A DNA stretch of 5,733 bases. Source: Thiomonas sp. Its GTDB lineage: Bacteria > Pseudomonadota > Gammaproteobacteria > Burkholderiales > Burkholderiaceae_C. The position numbers were made by a program, and so were the translations under genes. The notes under the pieces were generated by a model that searched no databases, was not told the DNA's origin, and was given only the letters and a program-made list of their open reading frames with translations. Positions 1-5,733 of this stretch are shown here, piece by piece; position 1 is the stretch's first letter, and the number at the start of each line of letters is the position of its first letter. The stretch spans positions 1 to 5,733 of the forward strand of contig JAQTVS010000200.1 in the NCBI GenBank assembly GCA_028706735.1, given 5' to 3'.

Positions 1-842
1 ATGTGGTCGACGCTTCTGGGCGCGACACGTTTTTTGGCAGCCGCTTCAAGACCAAGAAGCGCAATCCCAAACACAACAGCGCGGCGATCTACGCCCACTT
101 CACCAGGGCGAAGCGCCTCGAAGGTCAGGCGCAAGGCAACATCACCATTTTCTGGTTTGATCATGGTTGGTTCTGGTTCATTCCCCTGGCGGATGGCGCG
201 ACCAGCGTGGGGGCGGTGGTGTGGCCCTACTATCTCAAGACCCGCAACAAGCCGCTGGACGAATTTTTCGCCGACACCATCGCTATGTCGCCCCAGTTGA
301 GCGAGCGACTTGCGGGCGCCACGCGGGTGTCCGAGGTCGAGGCCACGGGGAATTTTTCTTATAGCTGCGGCCATACCTACGGCCCGAACTACCTGTTGAT
401 CGGGGATGCCTACGCGTTCATCGATCCGGTTTTTTCATCCGGGGTGATGCTGGCGATGCAGGGCGGATTTTTCGCCGCAGACGCCCTTGAAACCTGCCTG
501 CGTCAACCTGCGCGCGCTGCCAAGGCGCTGGCCCGTTTCGACCGTGAAATGCAGCGTGGCCCGCGCGAGTTCTCCTGGTTTATCTATCGCGTCAACCATC
601 CGACCATGCGAGACATGTTCATGGGGCCGCGCAACGTCCTGCGGGTGAAGGAGGCTCTGCTGTCGGTGCTGGCGGGCGACATTTTTGGCAAAACCCCGAT
701 CTGGACTTCGGTGCGCATCCTGAAGGGCATTTTCTACGCCGCTTCGCTCAGGCAGTTTGGCCGCAGTTGGGCGGCGCGGGGGCAACGCAAGCGCCAGATC
801 CAGATTCACGACGACCCCCAGCCCGAGACTCACCACGGTTGA
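1..842 (+). CDS. Flavin-dependent halogenase-like oxidoreductase, 5'-truncated
   Basis: The C-terminal 279 residues of an FAD-dependent enzyme of the tryptophan-halogenase/geranylgeranyl-reductase-like superfamily. The reading frame is open from base 3 and the true start lies left of the window. Residues are numbered from that first full codon. Near the edge is a DASGRD block (3-8), the conserved strand that follows substrate-contact regions in this fold. A perfect WxWxIP motif (WFWFIP, 56-61) is the signature of flavin-dependent halogenases. GDAYAFIDPVFSSGV (134-148) is the second FAD-binding block. A basic C-terminal tail follows. Relatives are usually a little over 400 residues, so about a third is missing, including the GxGxxG dinucleotide motif and the region of the catalytic lysine. 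Known role of relatives: halogenation of aromatic rings with FADH2, oxygen and halide. Xanthomonadins are brominated aryl polyenes, so ring bromination is a reasonable inference. A non-halogenating oxidoreductase remains possible. It is first in the visible run and ends 14 bases before the chorismatase. Confidence 0.85.
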   Translation, partial: VVDASGRDTFFGSRFKTKKRNPKHNSAAIYAHFTRAKRLEGQAQGNITIFWFDHGWFWFIPLADGATSVGAVVWPYYLKTRNKPLDEFFADTIAMSPQLSERLAGATRVSEVEATGNFSYSCGHTYGPNYLLIGDAYAFIDPVFSSGVMLAMQGGFFAADALETCLRQPARAAKALARFDREMQRGPREFSWFIYRVNHPTMRDMFMGPRNVLRVKEALLSVLAGDIFGKTPIWTSVRILKGIFYAASLRQFGRSWAARGQRKRQIQIHDDPQPETHHG

Positions 843-856
843 CGCCGCCCTTGTTC

Positions 857-1888
857 ATGCTGCAACTGCTGCACCTGCCTGAAAGCGCGCTGGCCCAAGC
901 TGCGCGCGACGCGTCTTCTCCCCTGCTCGGCGCCGCCTGTTTTGGCGCAGGCGCGGGCTCCATGCCGCACCCTCATCTTCCGCTGGCCAGCGTTCAGGTC
1001 GAGCCGCTGGCCAGCGAGCCCGCCTTGTGCGAGGCGTGGTCGACACAAGGGCCGTTGCAGCAGGGCAAGACGGGGTGCGTACATTGGCGCGGTAACGGTG
1101 ACGTGTTGTTCGCCGTGCTGCAGGTGGCAGAGACCGTGACCGCAAACGCGGAGCGCGTGCCGCCGTTGCAGGCGGCGTCGCGCACGGCCTATGCCGATCT
1201 GTTCACCGCGCTTGATGCGCTGGGCTATCCGCATTTGTTGCGGGTCTGGAATCATGTGCCCGATATCAACGGTGAGAGCGCAGGCGTCGAGCGCTATCGG
1301 CTGTTCAACATCGGCAGGCAAGACGCCTTTCTTGCCCATGGGCGCACCGTGGTGGGCGCCAGCGTGCCCGCGGCCAGCGCCCTGGGCGCAGCGGTCAACG
1401 CCCCGCTGCTGGTGTATTGCATCGCCGCGCGCCAGCCCGCCGCGGCGATTGAAAATCCGCGGCAGCTCAGCGCCTATCACTATCCGCAAGACTATGGGCC
1501 GCGTAGCCCCACGTTTTCGCGCGCTAGCCTGGTGACTTTCGGACAGCAGCATCTGCTCTTCATCTCGGGCACCGCCAGCATCGTGGGACATCGCACCCTG
1601 CACGCCGAGGACGTGGCGGAGCAGACGCGTGAGACCTTGCGCAATGTCGAGGCTGTGTTGCAGCAGGCGCATGCGAAGGGTGTTGCGGGCATGGGGCTTG
1701 CAAACCTGTACTACAAGGTCTATGTCCGGCGCGCGGCAGACTGGCCGGTCATCCGCGCCGAACTGCAGCGTGCGGCAGGTGCGGCGGTGCACGCCATCGC
1801 CTTGCAGGCCGACGTCTGCCGCTCTGATCTGTTGGTGGAAATCGAGGCGACCGGTTTGCAGACCACAAATCAGGAACTTCGCGCATGA
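857..1888 (+). CDS. xanB2: Chorismatase, XanB2/Hyg5 type (hydroxybenzoate synthase)
   Basis: A 343-residue cytosolic chorismatase. The family cleaves chorismate to pyruvate plus a ring product. XanB2 yields 3- and 4-hydroxybenzoate, which supply the xanthomonadin aryl head and ubiquinone. Family landmarks are a central RVWNHVPDING block (129-139), followed by ERYRLFNIGRQ (145-155). A RidA/YjgF-like half carries ISGTASIVGH (236-245), and near the C-terminus there is DVCRSDLLVEIE (319-330). From memory of the Hyg5/FkbO structures, E328 aligns with the catalytic glutamate (Hyg5 E334), C321 with Hyg5 C327, and G238 with Hyg5 G240. These residues separate hydroxybenzoate formers from the FkbO-type hydrolase. 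The length is typical for the family. I chose ATG 857 because it follows the previous stop (842) and opens the conserved part. TTG 851 is an alternative, and there is no clear Shine-Dalgarno, which suggests coupling to the upstream gene. Its stop overlaps the next start as ATGA. Confidence 0.9.
   Translation: MLQLLHLPESALAQAARDASSPLLGAACFGAGAGSMPHPHLPLASVQVEPLASEPALCEAWSTQGPLQQGKTGCVHWRGNGDVLFAVLQVAETVTANAERVPPLQAASRTAYADLFTALDALGYPHLLRVWNHVPDINGESAGVERYRLFNIGRQDAFLAHGRTVVGASVPAASALGAAVNAPLLVYCIAARQPAAAIENPRQLSAYHYPQDYGPRSPTFSRASLVTFGQQHLLFISGTASIVGHRTLHAEDVAEQTRETLRNVEAVLQQAHAKGVAGMGLANLYYKVYVRRAADWPVIRAELQRAAGAAVHAIALQADVCRSDLLVEIEATGLQTTNQELRA
1872..1876 (+). promoter_or_regulatory. Ribosome binding site for the MipA-like gene
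   Basis: AGGAA lies eight bases before ATG 1885, inside the last codons of the chorismatase gene. It is the clearest Shine-Dalgarno in the window and supports that ATG as the start, with reinitiation possible through the ATGA stop-start overlap. Confidence 0.6.
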
Positions 1889-2724
1889 GGCATCGCTTGC
1901 TTGTCACCGTCGCCGTCGCACCGGCGTTTTTAATCTTGCCCAGATTGGCCTCGGCGGAGCAGAAGCCCCTGTGGGAATTCGGTCTTGGGGTGGGCGGGGT
2001 GAGCTTCCCCGCCTATCCGGGATCGGATGCACAGCGCAACTATGCGGTGCCAGTGCCGTATGTCGTGTACCGCGGCGAGTTCATCAAGGCTGACCGCAAC
2101 GGGGTGCAGGCGCGCCTGTTCGATACTGATCGGGTCGAGTCCTATTTCAGCCTGAGCGCATCGCCGCCTGTCAACAGTGCGTCCAATGGGGCGCGCAGCG
2201 GCATGCCCGATCTCAAGCCCATGGTCGAGTTCGGTCCCGCGCTTGAAGTGCATCTTTGGCAGTTCGCCGCGCAGCGCATGCGGCTCGATTTCCGCATGCC
2301 ATTGCGCACCGCGTACACTGTGCAGACCCGACCGCAGCAGGTGGGATGGGTGCTGGCTCCGGTGCTCAATCTCGACATGGGCGGCATGGAGGGGCTGCCG
2401 GGCTGGAACCTGGGCATGCAGACCGGCCCGGTGTTCGCTGACCGACAGTACAACCAGACGTTCTATGGCGTGGACAGCGTCTACGCCACTGCAGCACGCC
2501 CCGCCTACGCGGCGCACGGCGGCTATGCGGGCAGCCAGTTCACAGTTGCCTTGAGCAAACGATTCTCCGGTTACTGGGTTGGCGCCTTTGCGCGCTACGA
2601 CAATCTGGAGGGCGCCGTCTTTGCCGACAGTCCGCTGATGCGTCGCAGCCAGAACCTGTCGCTCGGCTTTGGCATCGCGTGGATACTCGGCCAGTCATCC
2701 AGAATGGTGGACAGTCATGAATGA
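1885..2724 (+). CDS. MipA/OmpV family outer-membrane protein
   Basis: A 279-residue predicted outer-membrane beta-barrel of the MipA (MltA-interacting)/OmpV family. The N-terminus is a Sec signal peptide: basic MRHR, a hydrophobic core, and a likely cleavage after LASA (residue 24). The mature part shows family hallmarks: FPAYPGSD (41-48) followed by a VYRGEF strand, an ADRQYNQTFYGVD stretch (185-197), and GAFARYDNLEGAVFADSPL (233-251) before the last strand LSLGFGIAWI. Aromatic and glycine-rich alternating strands fit a barrel. MipA in E. coli scaffolds murein hydrolase MltA with PBP1B, and other members are porin-like or sense antibiotics. The family is broad and does not fix a function here. 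Its place between the chorismatase and the acyltransferase suggests a role in placing pigment in, or adapting, the outer membrane (inference). About ten residues follow the last strand, and their end overlaps the next gene by eight bases. Confidence 0.88.
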   Translation: MRHRLLVTVAVAPAFLILPRLASAEQKPLWEFGLGVGGVSFPAYPGSDAQRNYAVPVPYVVYRGEFIKADRNGVQARLFDTDRVESYFSLSASPPVNSASNGARSGMPDLKPMVEFGPALEVHLWQFAAQRMRLDFRMPLRTAYTVQTRPQQVGWVLAPVLNLDMGGMEGLPGWNLGMQTGPVFADRQYNQTFYGVDSVYATAARPAYAAHGGYAGSQFTVALSKRFSGYWVGAFARYDNLEGAVFADSPLMRRSQNLSLGFGIAWILGQSSRMVDSHE

Positions 2725-3526
2725 GGACGTGATCGTGCCGGAGGCCGCCACAGCGTCACCATGGCGCAATGGCTGGGACATGGCGCGGGTGTTTTTCGGG
2801 CTCGGCCTCCTGGGCGTGATGGGGCTGCTTTGGTCCCTGCTGGCCATCCCGCTGTACTACCTGCTGCCGCGCCGAGCGGGCCTCGTGGTCGGACGCTGGC
2901 TGATTCATTCCGCATTCCGCGTGTATTTGCGCATTTTGGCGCTGATCGGCGCCTGCAACTTCGACCTTTCGGCGCTCGACGCCCTGCGCGGCCAGCCGCC
3001 CATGATCATCGCACCCAACCATCCTTCGTTGATCGACGCCGTGCTGGTGATCTCGCGCCTGCCCGGCCTGGCCTGCATCATGAAGGCCAGCATTGTCGAC
3101 AACCCCTCGCTAGGTGCGGGCGCACGGCTTGCACGCTATATCCGCAACGATGCGCTGCGCAGCATGATCCACCTCGCCGTGGCCGATCTGAGATCGGGGC
3201 ATCATCTGCTGCTGTTTCCCGAAGGCACGCGCAGCACCGCACGGCCCATCGGACCCATTCGCGGCAGCGTGGCGCTCATCGCCAAGCAGGCGCGAGTGCC
3301 GGTGCAGACTGTGTTCATCGAGACCGATTCGCCCTTCCTCGCCAAAGGTTGGCCTCTGACGCGTCGACCGCAACTGCCCATCACCTACCGGGTGCGTCTG
3401 GGCAAGCGCTTCGACCCGCCGCAGGATGCGCAGGCCTTAATCGCCGAGCTCGACGCCTATTACCGCGACGCGCTGGCGGGCGCCATACTGCCTGATCCTC
3501 TCGTAGCGCCCGCCACGGATGACTGA
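2717..3526 (+). CDS. PlsC-like lysophospholipid acyltransferase (LPLAT family)
   Basis: A 269-residue inner-membrane acyltransferase of the glycerol-3-phosphate/lysophosphatidate acyltransferase family (PlsC-like). A hydrophobic helix spans roughly residues 24-50. Then come motif I NHPSLID (101-107, the catalytic H-x4-D with H102 and D107), a MKAS block (122-125) of the acceptor side, motif FPEGTRS (167-173), and a conserved RGSVALIAKQARVPVQTVF stretch (182-200). All catalytic residues are present. Family members move an acyl group from acyl-CoA or acyl-ACP to a lipid or other hydroxyl. In an aryl-polyene locus the likely donor is the ACP-bound polyene and the acceptor a lipid or glycolipid (inference). 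ATG 2717 was chosen because it gives a stop-start overlap of eight bases (2717-2724) with the MipA-like gene. A weak GGTGGA lies five bases upstream. An in-frame ATG at 2669 lies well inside the upstream gene and is less likely. Confidence 0.9.
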   Translation: MNEDVIVPEAATASPWRNGWDMARVFFGLGLLGVMGLLWSLLAIPLYYLLPRRAGLVVGRWLIHSAFRVYLRILALIGACNFDLSALDALRGQPPMIIAPNHPSLIDAVLVISRLPGLACIMKASIVDNPSLGAGARLARYIRNDALRSMIHLAVADLRSGHHLLLFPEGTRSTARPIGPIRGSVALIAKQARVPVQTVFIETDSPFLAKGWPLTRRPQLPITYRVRLGKRFDPPQDAQALIAELDAYYRDALAGAILPDPLVAPATDD

Positions 3527-4319
3527 GTCCCACGTTGCCGCAGTCTGCCCGCCATCCAGCGCGACGCATCTCGTCCTCATCCCCAGCTATGACCCGGGCG
3601 CCCAGGTCTATGACACGGTGCGTGCGGCGCGCGCGCAGTGGGCGCCGGTGTGGGTGGTGGTCGACGGCAGCACCGACGGCACGGCGCAAGGGCTGCGCGA
3701 GATGGCCGACGCCGATCCGCAATTGCGCGTCTTCGTGCTGCCGCACAACAGTGGCAAGGGCGCCGCGGTGCTGCACGGACTTGACGCCGCAGCCGCTGCG
3801 GGCTACAGCCACGCGCTGACCATGGACTCCGACGGCCAACATCCGGCCGAACGCATCCCCGCCTTCATGGCTGCTTCACAGCGGCGGCCGCAGGCCATGG
3901 TGCTCGGCGTGCCGGTGTTCGACGCCAACGCGCCCAATCTGCGCGTGCAGGGCCGCAAGGTCTCCAACGCCTGGGCGCATCTCGAAACACTGTGGGCCGG
4001 CATCGGCGATTCGCTCTACGGCTTTCGCGTCTACCCGGTGGAGCCATTGCGTGCGGTGATGCGCGGCCAGCACTGGATGCGCCGCTTCGACTTCGACCCC
4101 GAAGCCGTGGTGCGCTTGAGCTGGCGCGGCGTGCCTGCCGTCAACCTGCCTGCTCCGGTGCGTTACCTGCGCCCCGAGGAAGGCGGCGTGTCGCACTTCA
4201 GTTATCTGCGCGACAACGTCCTGCTGACCTGGATGCACACCCGGCTGTTCCTCGGCTTCGTGCTGCGCCTGCCGCTGCTGGTGTGGCGGCGCGTGCGCGG
4301 AACTCCGGGCGTCGGCTGA
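3519..4319 (+). CDS. Glycosyltransferase family 2, DPM/DPG-synthase-like
   Basis: A 266-residue GT-A fold glycosyltransferase resembling dolichyl-phosphate mannose/undecaprenyl-phosphate sugar synthases. Landmarks in order are IPSYDPG (21-27), VVDGSTDGT (47-55) for nucleotide binding, NSGKGAAV (77-84), DSDGQH (103-108) containing the metal-binding DxD-type pair D103/D105, and DSLYGFRVYP (164-173). The C-terminal acceptor region RYLRPEEGGVSHF (215-227) is followed by a hydrophobic amphipathic end (about 232-257), likely membrane-associated. There is no full set of transmembrane helices. Members transfer a sugar from a nucleotide donor to a lipid phosphate or other acceptor; the sugar cannot be read from sequence. 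It starts inside the acyltransferase gene (eight-base overlap), so the two products are probably made in concert. In known aryl-polyene loci glycosyltransferase and acyltransferase functions also occur together, which supports a joint role in anchoring the polyene. The TGA directly abuts the stop of the opposite-strand antiporter. Confidence 0.88.
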   Translation: MTESHVAAVCPPSSATHLVLIPSYDPGAQVYDTVRAARAQWAPVWVVVDGSTDGTAQGLREMADADPQLRVFVLPHNSGKGAAVLHGLDAAAAAGYSHALTMDSDGQHPAERIPAFMAASQRRPQAMVLGVPVFDANAPNLRVQGRKVSNAWAHLETLWAGIGDSLYGFRVYPVEPLRAVMRGQHWMRRFDFDPEAVVRLSWRGVPAVNLPAPVRYLRPEEGGVSHFSYLRDNVLLTWMHTRLFLGFVLRLPLLVWRRVRGTPGVG

Positions 4320-5630
4320 TCAGGCCTTGGCCGAGTCGGCGCAGCCTTGCTCGGCGGTCTCTGCAGCCGCGAGACGCGGCAGCCACAGCCGCAGCATCGG
4401 CGCGGTGATCACGGTGCTGAAAATCGCCATCAGCACCAACATGGTGAACACATTGCGCGAGATGGCGCCCAGGTCGTAGCCGACGTTGATGACGATGAGT
4501 TCCATCAGCGCACGGGTGTTCATCAGGGCGCCCATCACACCTGCTTGGGGGCGGCTCATGCCGCACCAGCGTGCGGCCAGATAGGCGCCGCCGAACTTCC
4601 CCAGCGTGGCCAGCGCGATGAGCAGCGCGCACCAAGCCCACAAGGCGATGCTGGACAGGCCGCCGATGTCGGTGCGCAGGCCGGTGTAGGTGAAAAAGAC
4701 CGGCAGGAAAAACACGAGGACGAAGGGATTGATCTGCGCCTTCCAGGCCAGAACCAGCCGGAACTGGTCGTGCAGGATGACGCCCATCATGAAGCCGCCG
4801 AAGATGGCGAAAATTCCGATCTGATAGGTGGACATGGCCGAGATGAATATGGCCGCCAGCACCACGCCCAGCAGATTGGGCGACAGATCGTCGCCATCCG
4901 CCTGAAAGTGGCGGATGGCGCGGTGCATCAGCGGCCGCACGACAAACAGCCAGAGCAGCGCAAAGCCGAGCACCATCAGCACTTTCAGGCCGAAGGCGGC
5001 CGGCTCGAAATGGCTCGCCGCCAAGGTGGTGACCAAGGCCAGCATTAGCCAGCCGACCACGTCGTTGAAGGCGGCGGCGCTGATGGCAATGACGCCCAGC
5101 GGGGTGCGGTGCAGGTCGAAGTCCACCAGGATGCGGCCCAGGATGGGAAGGGCGGTGATGGAGAACGCCGTGGCGATGAACAGGGCGCTGACCTCGCCCC
5201 TTGGCTGGGGCGACAGCGTGGCGGCGCTGAAGGCGCCGAACCCCAGGCCGAGTGCGAAGGGCGCCAGCATGCTGGCGATGCCGATCCACAGCACGGCGCG
5301 GCGGTTGCTGTGCGCATCGAGGTGCGCGAAGTCGAACTCCAGGCCGATCTGGAACATCAGCAGGATCAGGCCGATCTGCGACAGGATTTGCAGCGGCGTT
5401 CCGGAGGCCGAATGAAAGACGACAAGGAACACATCGGGAGCAAGCAGGCCGAACAGAGAAGGCCCGAGCAGGATGCCTATCACGATCTCGCCCACAGCGG
5501 CCGTCTGTCCCAGCCGCCGCGCGAGCATGCCGCCGACGCGTCCGGCCAGCACGATGACCGTGAGCTGCAGCAGGGTGAAGAACAGCAGGGCTTCGGTAGC
5601 GTGGACGGAGAGGGGGATGTTGACGCTCAT
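4320..5630 (-). CDS. Cation:proton antiporter (Na+/H+ exchanger superfamily)
   Basis: A 436-residue integral inner-membrane protein with about a dozen hydrophobic segments, matching the Na_H_Exchanger family (CPA2-like). Landmarks are GEIVIGILLGPSLFG (47-61), LILLMFQIGLEFD (88-100), ATAFSITALPILGRIL (153-168), and AAAFNDVVGW (185-194) holding the ion-binding Asn-Asp pair N189/D190. Further on are LPVFFTYTGLRTDIG (309-323) and GALMNTRALMELIVINVGYDLG (positions 367-388), the last typical of CHX/KHA-like exchangers. Only a short soluble tail (about 417-436) follows, so the TrkA-N/RCK domain of Kef systems is absent. It exchanges protons for Na+ or K+; ion and direction cannot be assigned. ATG 5630 is preferred, TTG 5636 is possible, and neither has a clear Shine-Dalgarno. 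It lies 31 bases behind a reductase gene on the same strand, likely one transcript. I do not know it as a standard aryl-polyene gene, so its link to the pigment is contextual only. Confidence 0.9.
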   Translation of the reverse strand: MSVNIPLSVHATEALLFFTLLQLTVIVLAGRVGGMLARRLGQTAAVGEIVIGILLGPSLFGLLAPDVFLVVFHSASGTPLQILSQIGLILLMFQIGLEFDFAHLDAHSNRRAVLWIGIASMLAPFALGLGFGAFSAATLSPQPRGEVSALFIATAFSITALPILGRILVDFDLHRTPLGVIAISAAAFNDVVGWLMLALVTTLAASHFEPAAFGLKVLMVLGFALLWLFVVRPLMHRAIRHFQADGDDLSPNLLGVVLAAIFISAMSTYQIGIFAIFGGFMMGVILHDQFRLVLAWKAQINPFVLVFFLPVFFTYTGLRTDIGGLSSIALWAWCALLIALATLGKFGGAYLAARWCGMSRPQAGVMGALMNTRALMELIVINVGYDLGAISRNVFTMLVLMAIFSTVITAPMLRLWLPRLAAAETAEQGCADSAKA

Positions 5631-5661
5631 GGGCAATGGCGGTGGGCAGTGCGGGCCGGGA

Positions 5662-5733
5662 TCAGATCATGCCGCCATTGATGGAAATGATCTGGCCGCT
5701 GATGTAGGCCGCTTGATCGGACGCAAGAAAGCC
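5662..5733 (-). CDS. FabG-like short-chain dehydrogenase, C-terminal fragment
   Basis: The last 24 codons of a gene that runs off the right edge, read on the minus strand and ending in TGA at 5664-5662. The peptide FLASDQAAYISGQIISINGG is the classic C-terminal end of FabG-like 3-oxoacyl-ACP reductases and related SDR proteins: FLxSDxAxYIxGQ followed by xxINGG, then MI at the very end. The Rossmann motif and the Ser-Tyr-Lys catalytic residues lie outside the window. FabG-type enzymes reduce the beta-keto group during chain extension, and one or more are standard in aryl-polyene clusters, where this one would act on the growing polyene (inference). A housekeeping FabG or another SDR ending in the same way cannot be excluded from 24 residues. 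Confidence 0.85.
   Translation of the reverse strand, partial: GFLASDQAAYISGQIISINGGMI

Noticed and set aside
767..856. Upstream extension of the chorismatase to ATG 767
   Set aside because: It would overlap the preceding gene by 76 bases and add a Pro/Arg-rich stretch with no family similarity. ATG 857 is the sensible start.
830..1792. Minus-strand open frame of about 320 codons opposite the chorismatase
   Set aside because: The composition is Arg/His/Gln-rich and low in hydrophobic pattern, with no motifs; the plus strand carries an unmistakable chorismatase.
3183..3197. Perfect inverted repeat CCGATCT-G-AGATCGG
   Set aside because: A one-base centre cannot form a good hairpin loop, it lies mid-gene in the acyltransferase, and no second copy was noticed. 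Probably a chance result of coding sequence.
2761..3495. Plus-strand open frame of about 244 codons within the acyltransferase gene
   Set aside because: It is an Arg/Ala/Pro-rich alternative frame with no motifs, while the acyltransferase frame holds both catalytic motifs.
4330..4355. Possible terminator hairpin GCCGAG...CTCGGC near the convergent junction
   Set aside because: The stem is only six pairs with a 14-base loop and no T-run on either strand, and it lies within the antiporter coding end. Not convincing as an intrinsic terminator.
4198..5289. Long minus-strand open frame (about 363 codons) overlapping the antiporter gene
   Set aside because: The translation is rich in Arg, His, Pro and Gly with no recognisable domain. 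It is an out-of-frame shadow of the antiporter in GC-rich DNA, whose own frame has clear family motifs.
5631..5661. Possible promoter for the antiporter in the 31-base gap
   Set aside because: The gap is GC-rich with no -10/-35-like pairs and no clear Shine-Dalgarno. Read-through from the reductase gene is more likely.

Overview
The window is GC-rich (roughly two-thirds G+C by eye) and almost entirely protein-coding. It looks like part of an aryl-polyene pigment cluster of the xanthomonadin type from a Gram-negative proteobacterium. The outer-membrane MipA/OmpV protein with a Sec signal peptide establishes a Gram-negative envelope. The gene set (XanB2/Hyg5-type chorismatase, flavin-dependent halogenase-like protein, PlsC-type acyltransferase, family 2 glycosyltransferase, FabG-like reductase) is the set known from xanthomonadin and related aryl-polyene loci of Xanthomonadales and some Burkholderiales. 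I cannot place the genus; a beta- or gammaproteobacterium is an inference.

Plus strand, 1-4319: five genes in one tight run. They are a 5'-truncated flavin-dependent halogenase-like oxidoreductase, then a chorismatase 14 bases later, then a MipA/OmpV outer-membrane protein (4-base ATGA overlap), a lysophospholipid-acyltransferase-like protein (8-base overlap) and a family 2 glycosyltransferase (8-base overlap). There is no room for internal promoters or terminators except inside coding sequence, so this is almost certainly one transcript with translational coupling.

Minus strand, 5733-4320: the last 24 codons of a FabG/SDR-type reductase enter from the right edge. After 31 bases comes a 436-residue cation:proton antiporter of the Na+/H+ exchanger superfamily. 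The antiporter stop codon directly abuts the glycosyltransferase stop codon, so the two operons converge with no intergenic base.

Proposed division of labour (inference from families): the chorismatase makes a hydroxybenzoate starter from chorismate. A type II fatty-acid-synthase-like set, of which only the reductase tail is visible, would extend and reduce it to a polyene. The halogenase-like enzyme could halogenate the aryl head. The acyltransferase and glycosyltransferase would attach the polyene to a lipid or sugar carrier, and the MipA-like protein would act at the outer membrane. The antiporter is the member whose role is least explained. No RNA genes, insertion sequences, CRISPR arrays or non-coding stretches longer than 31 bases were seen.
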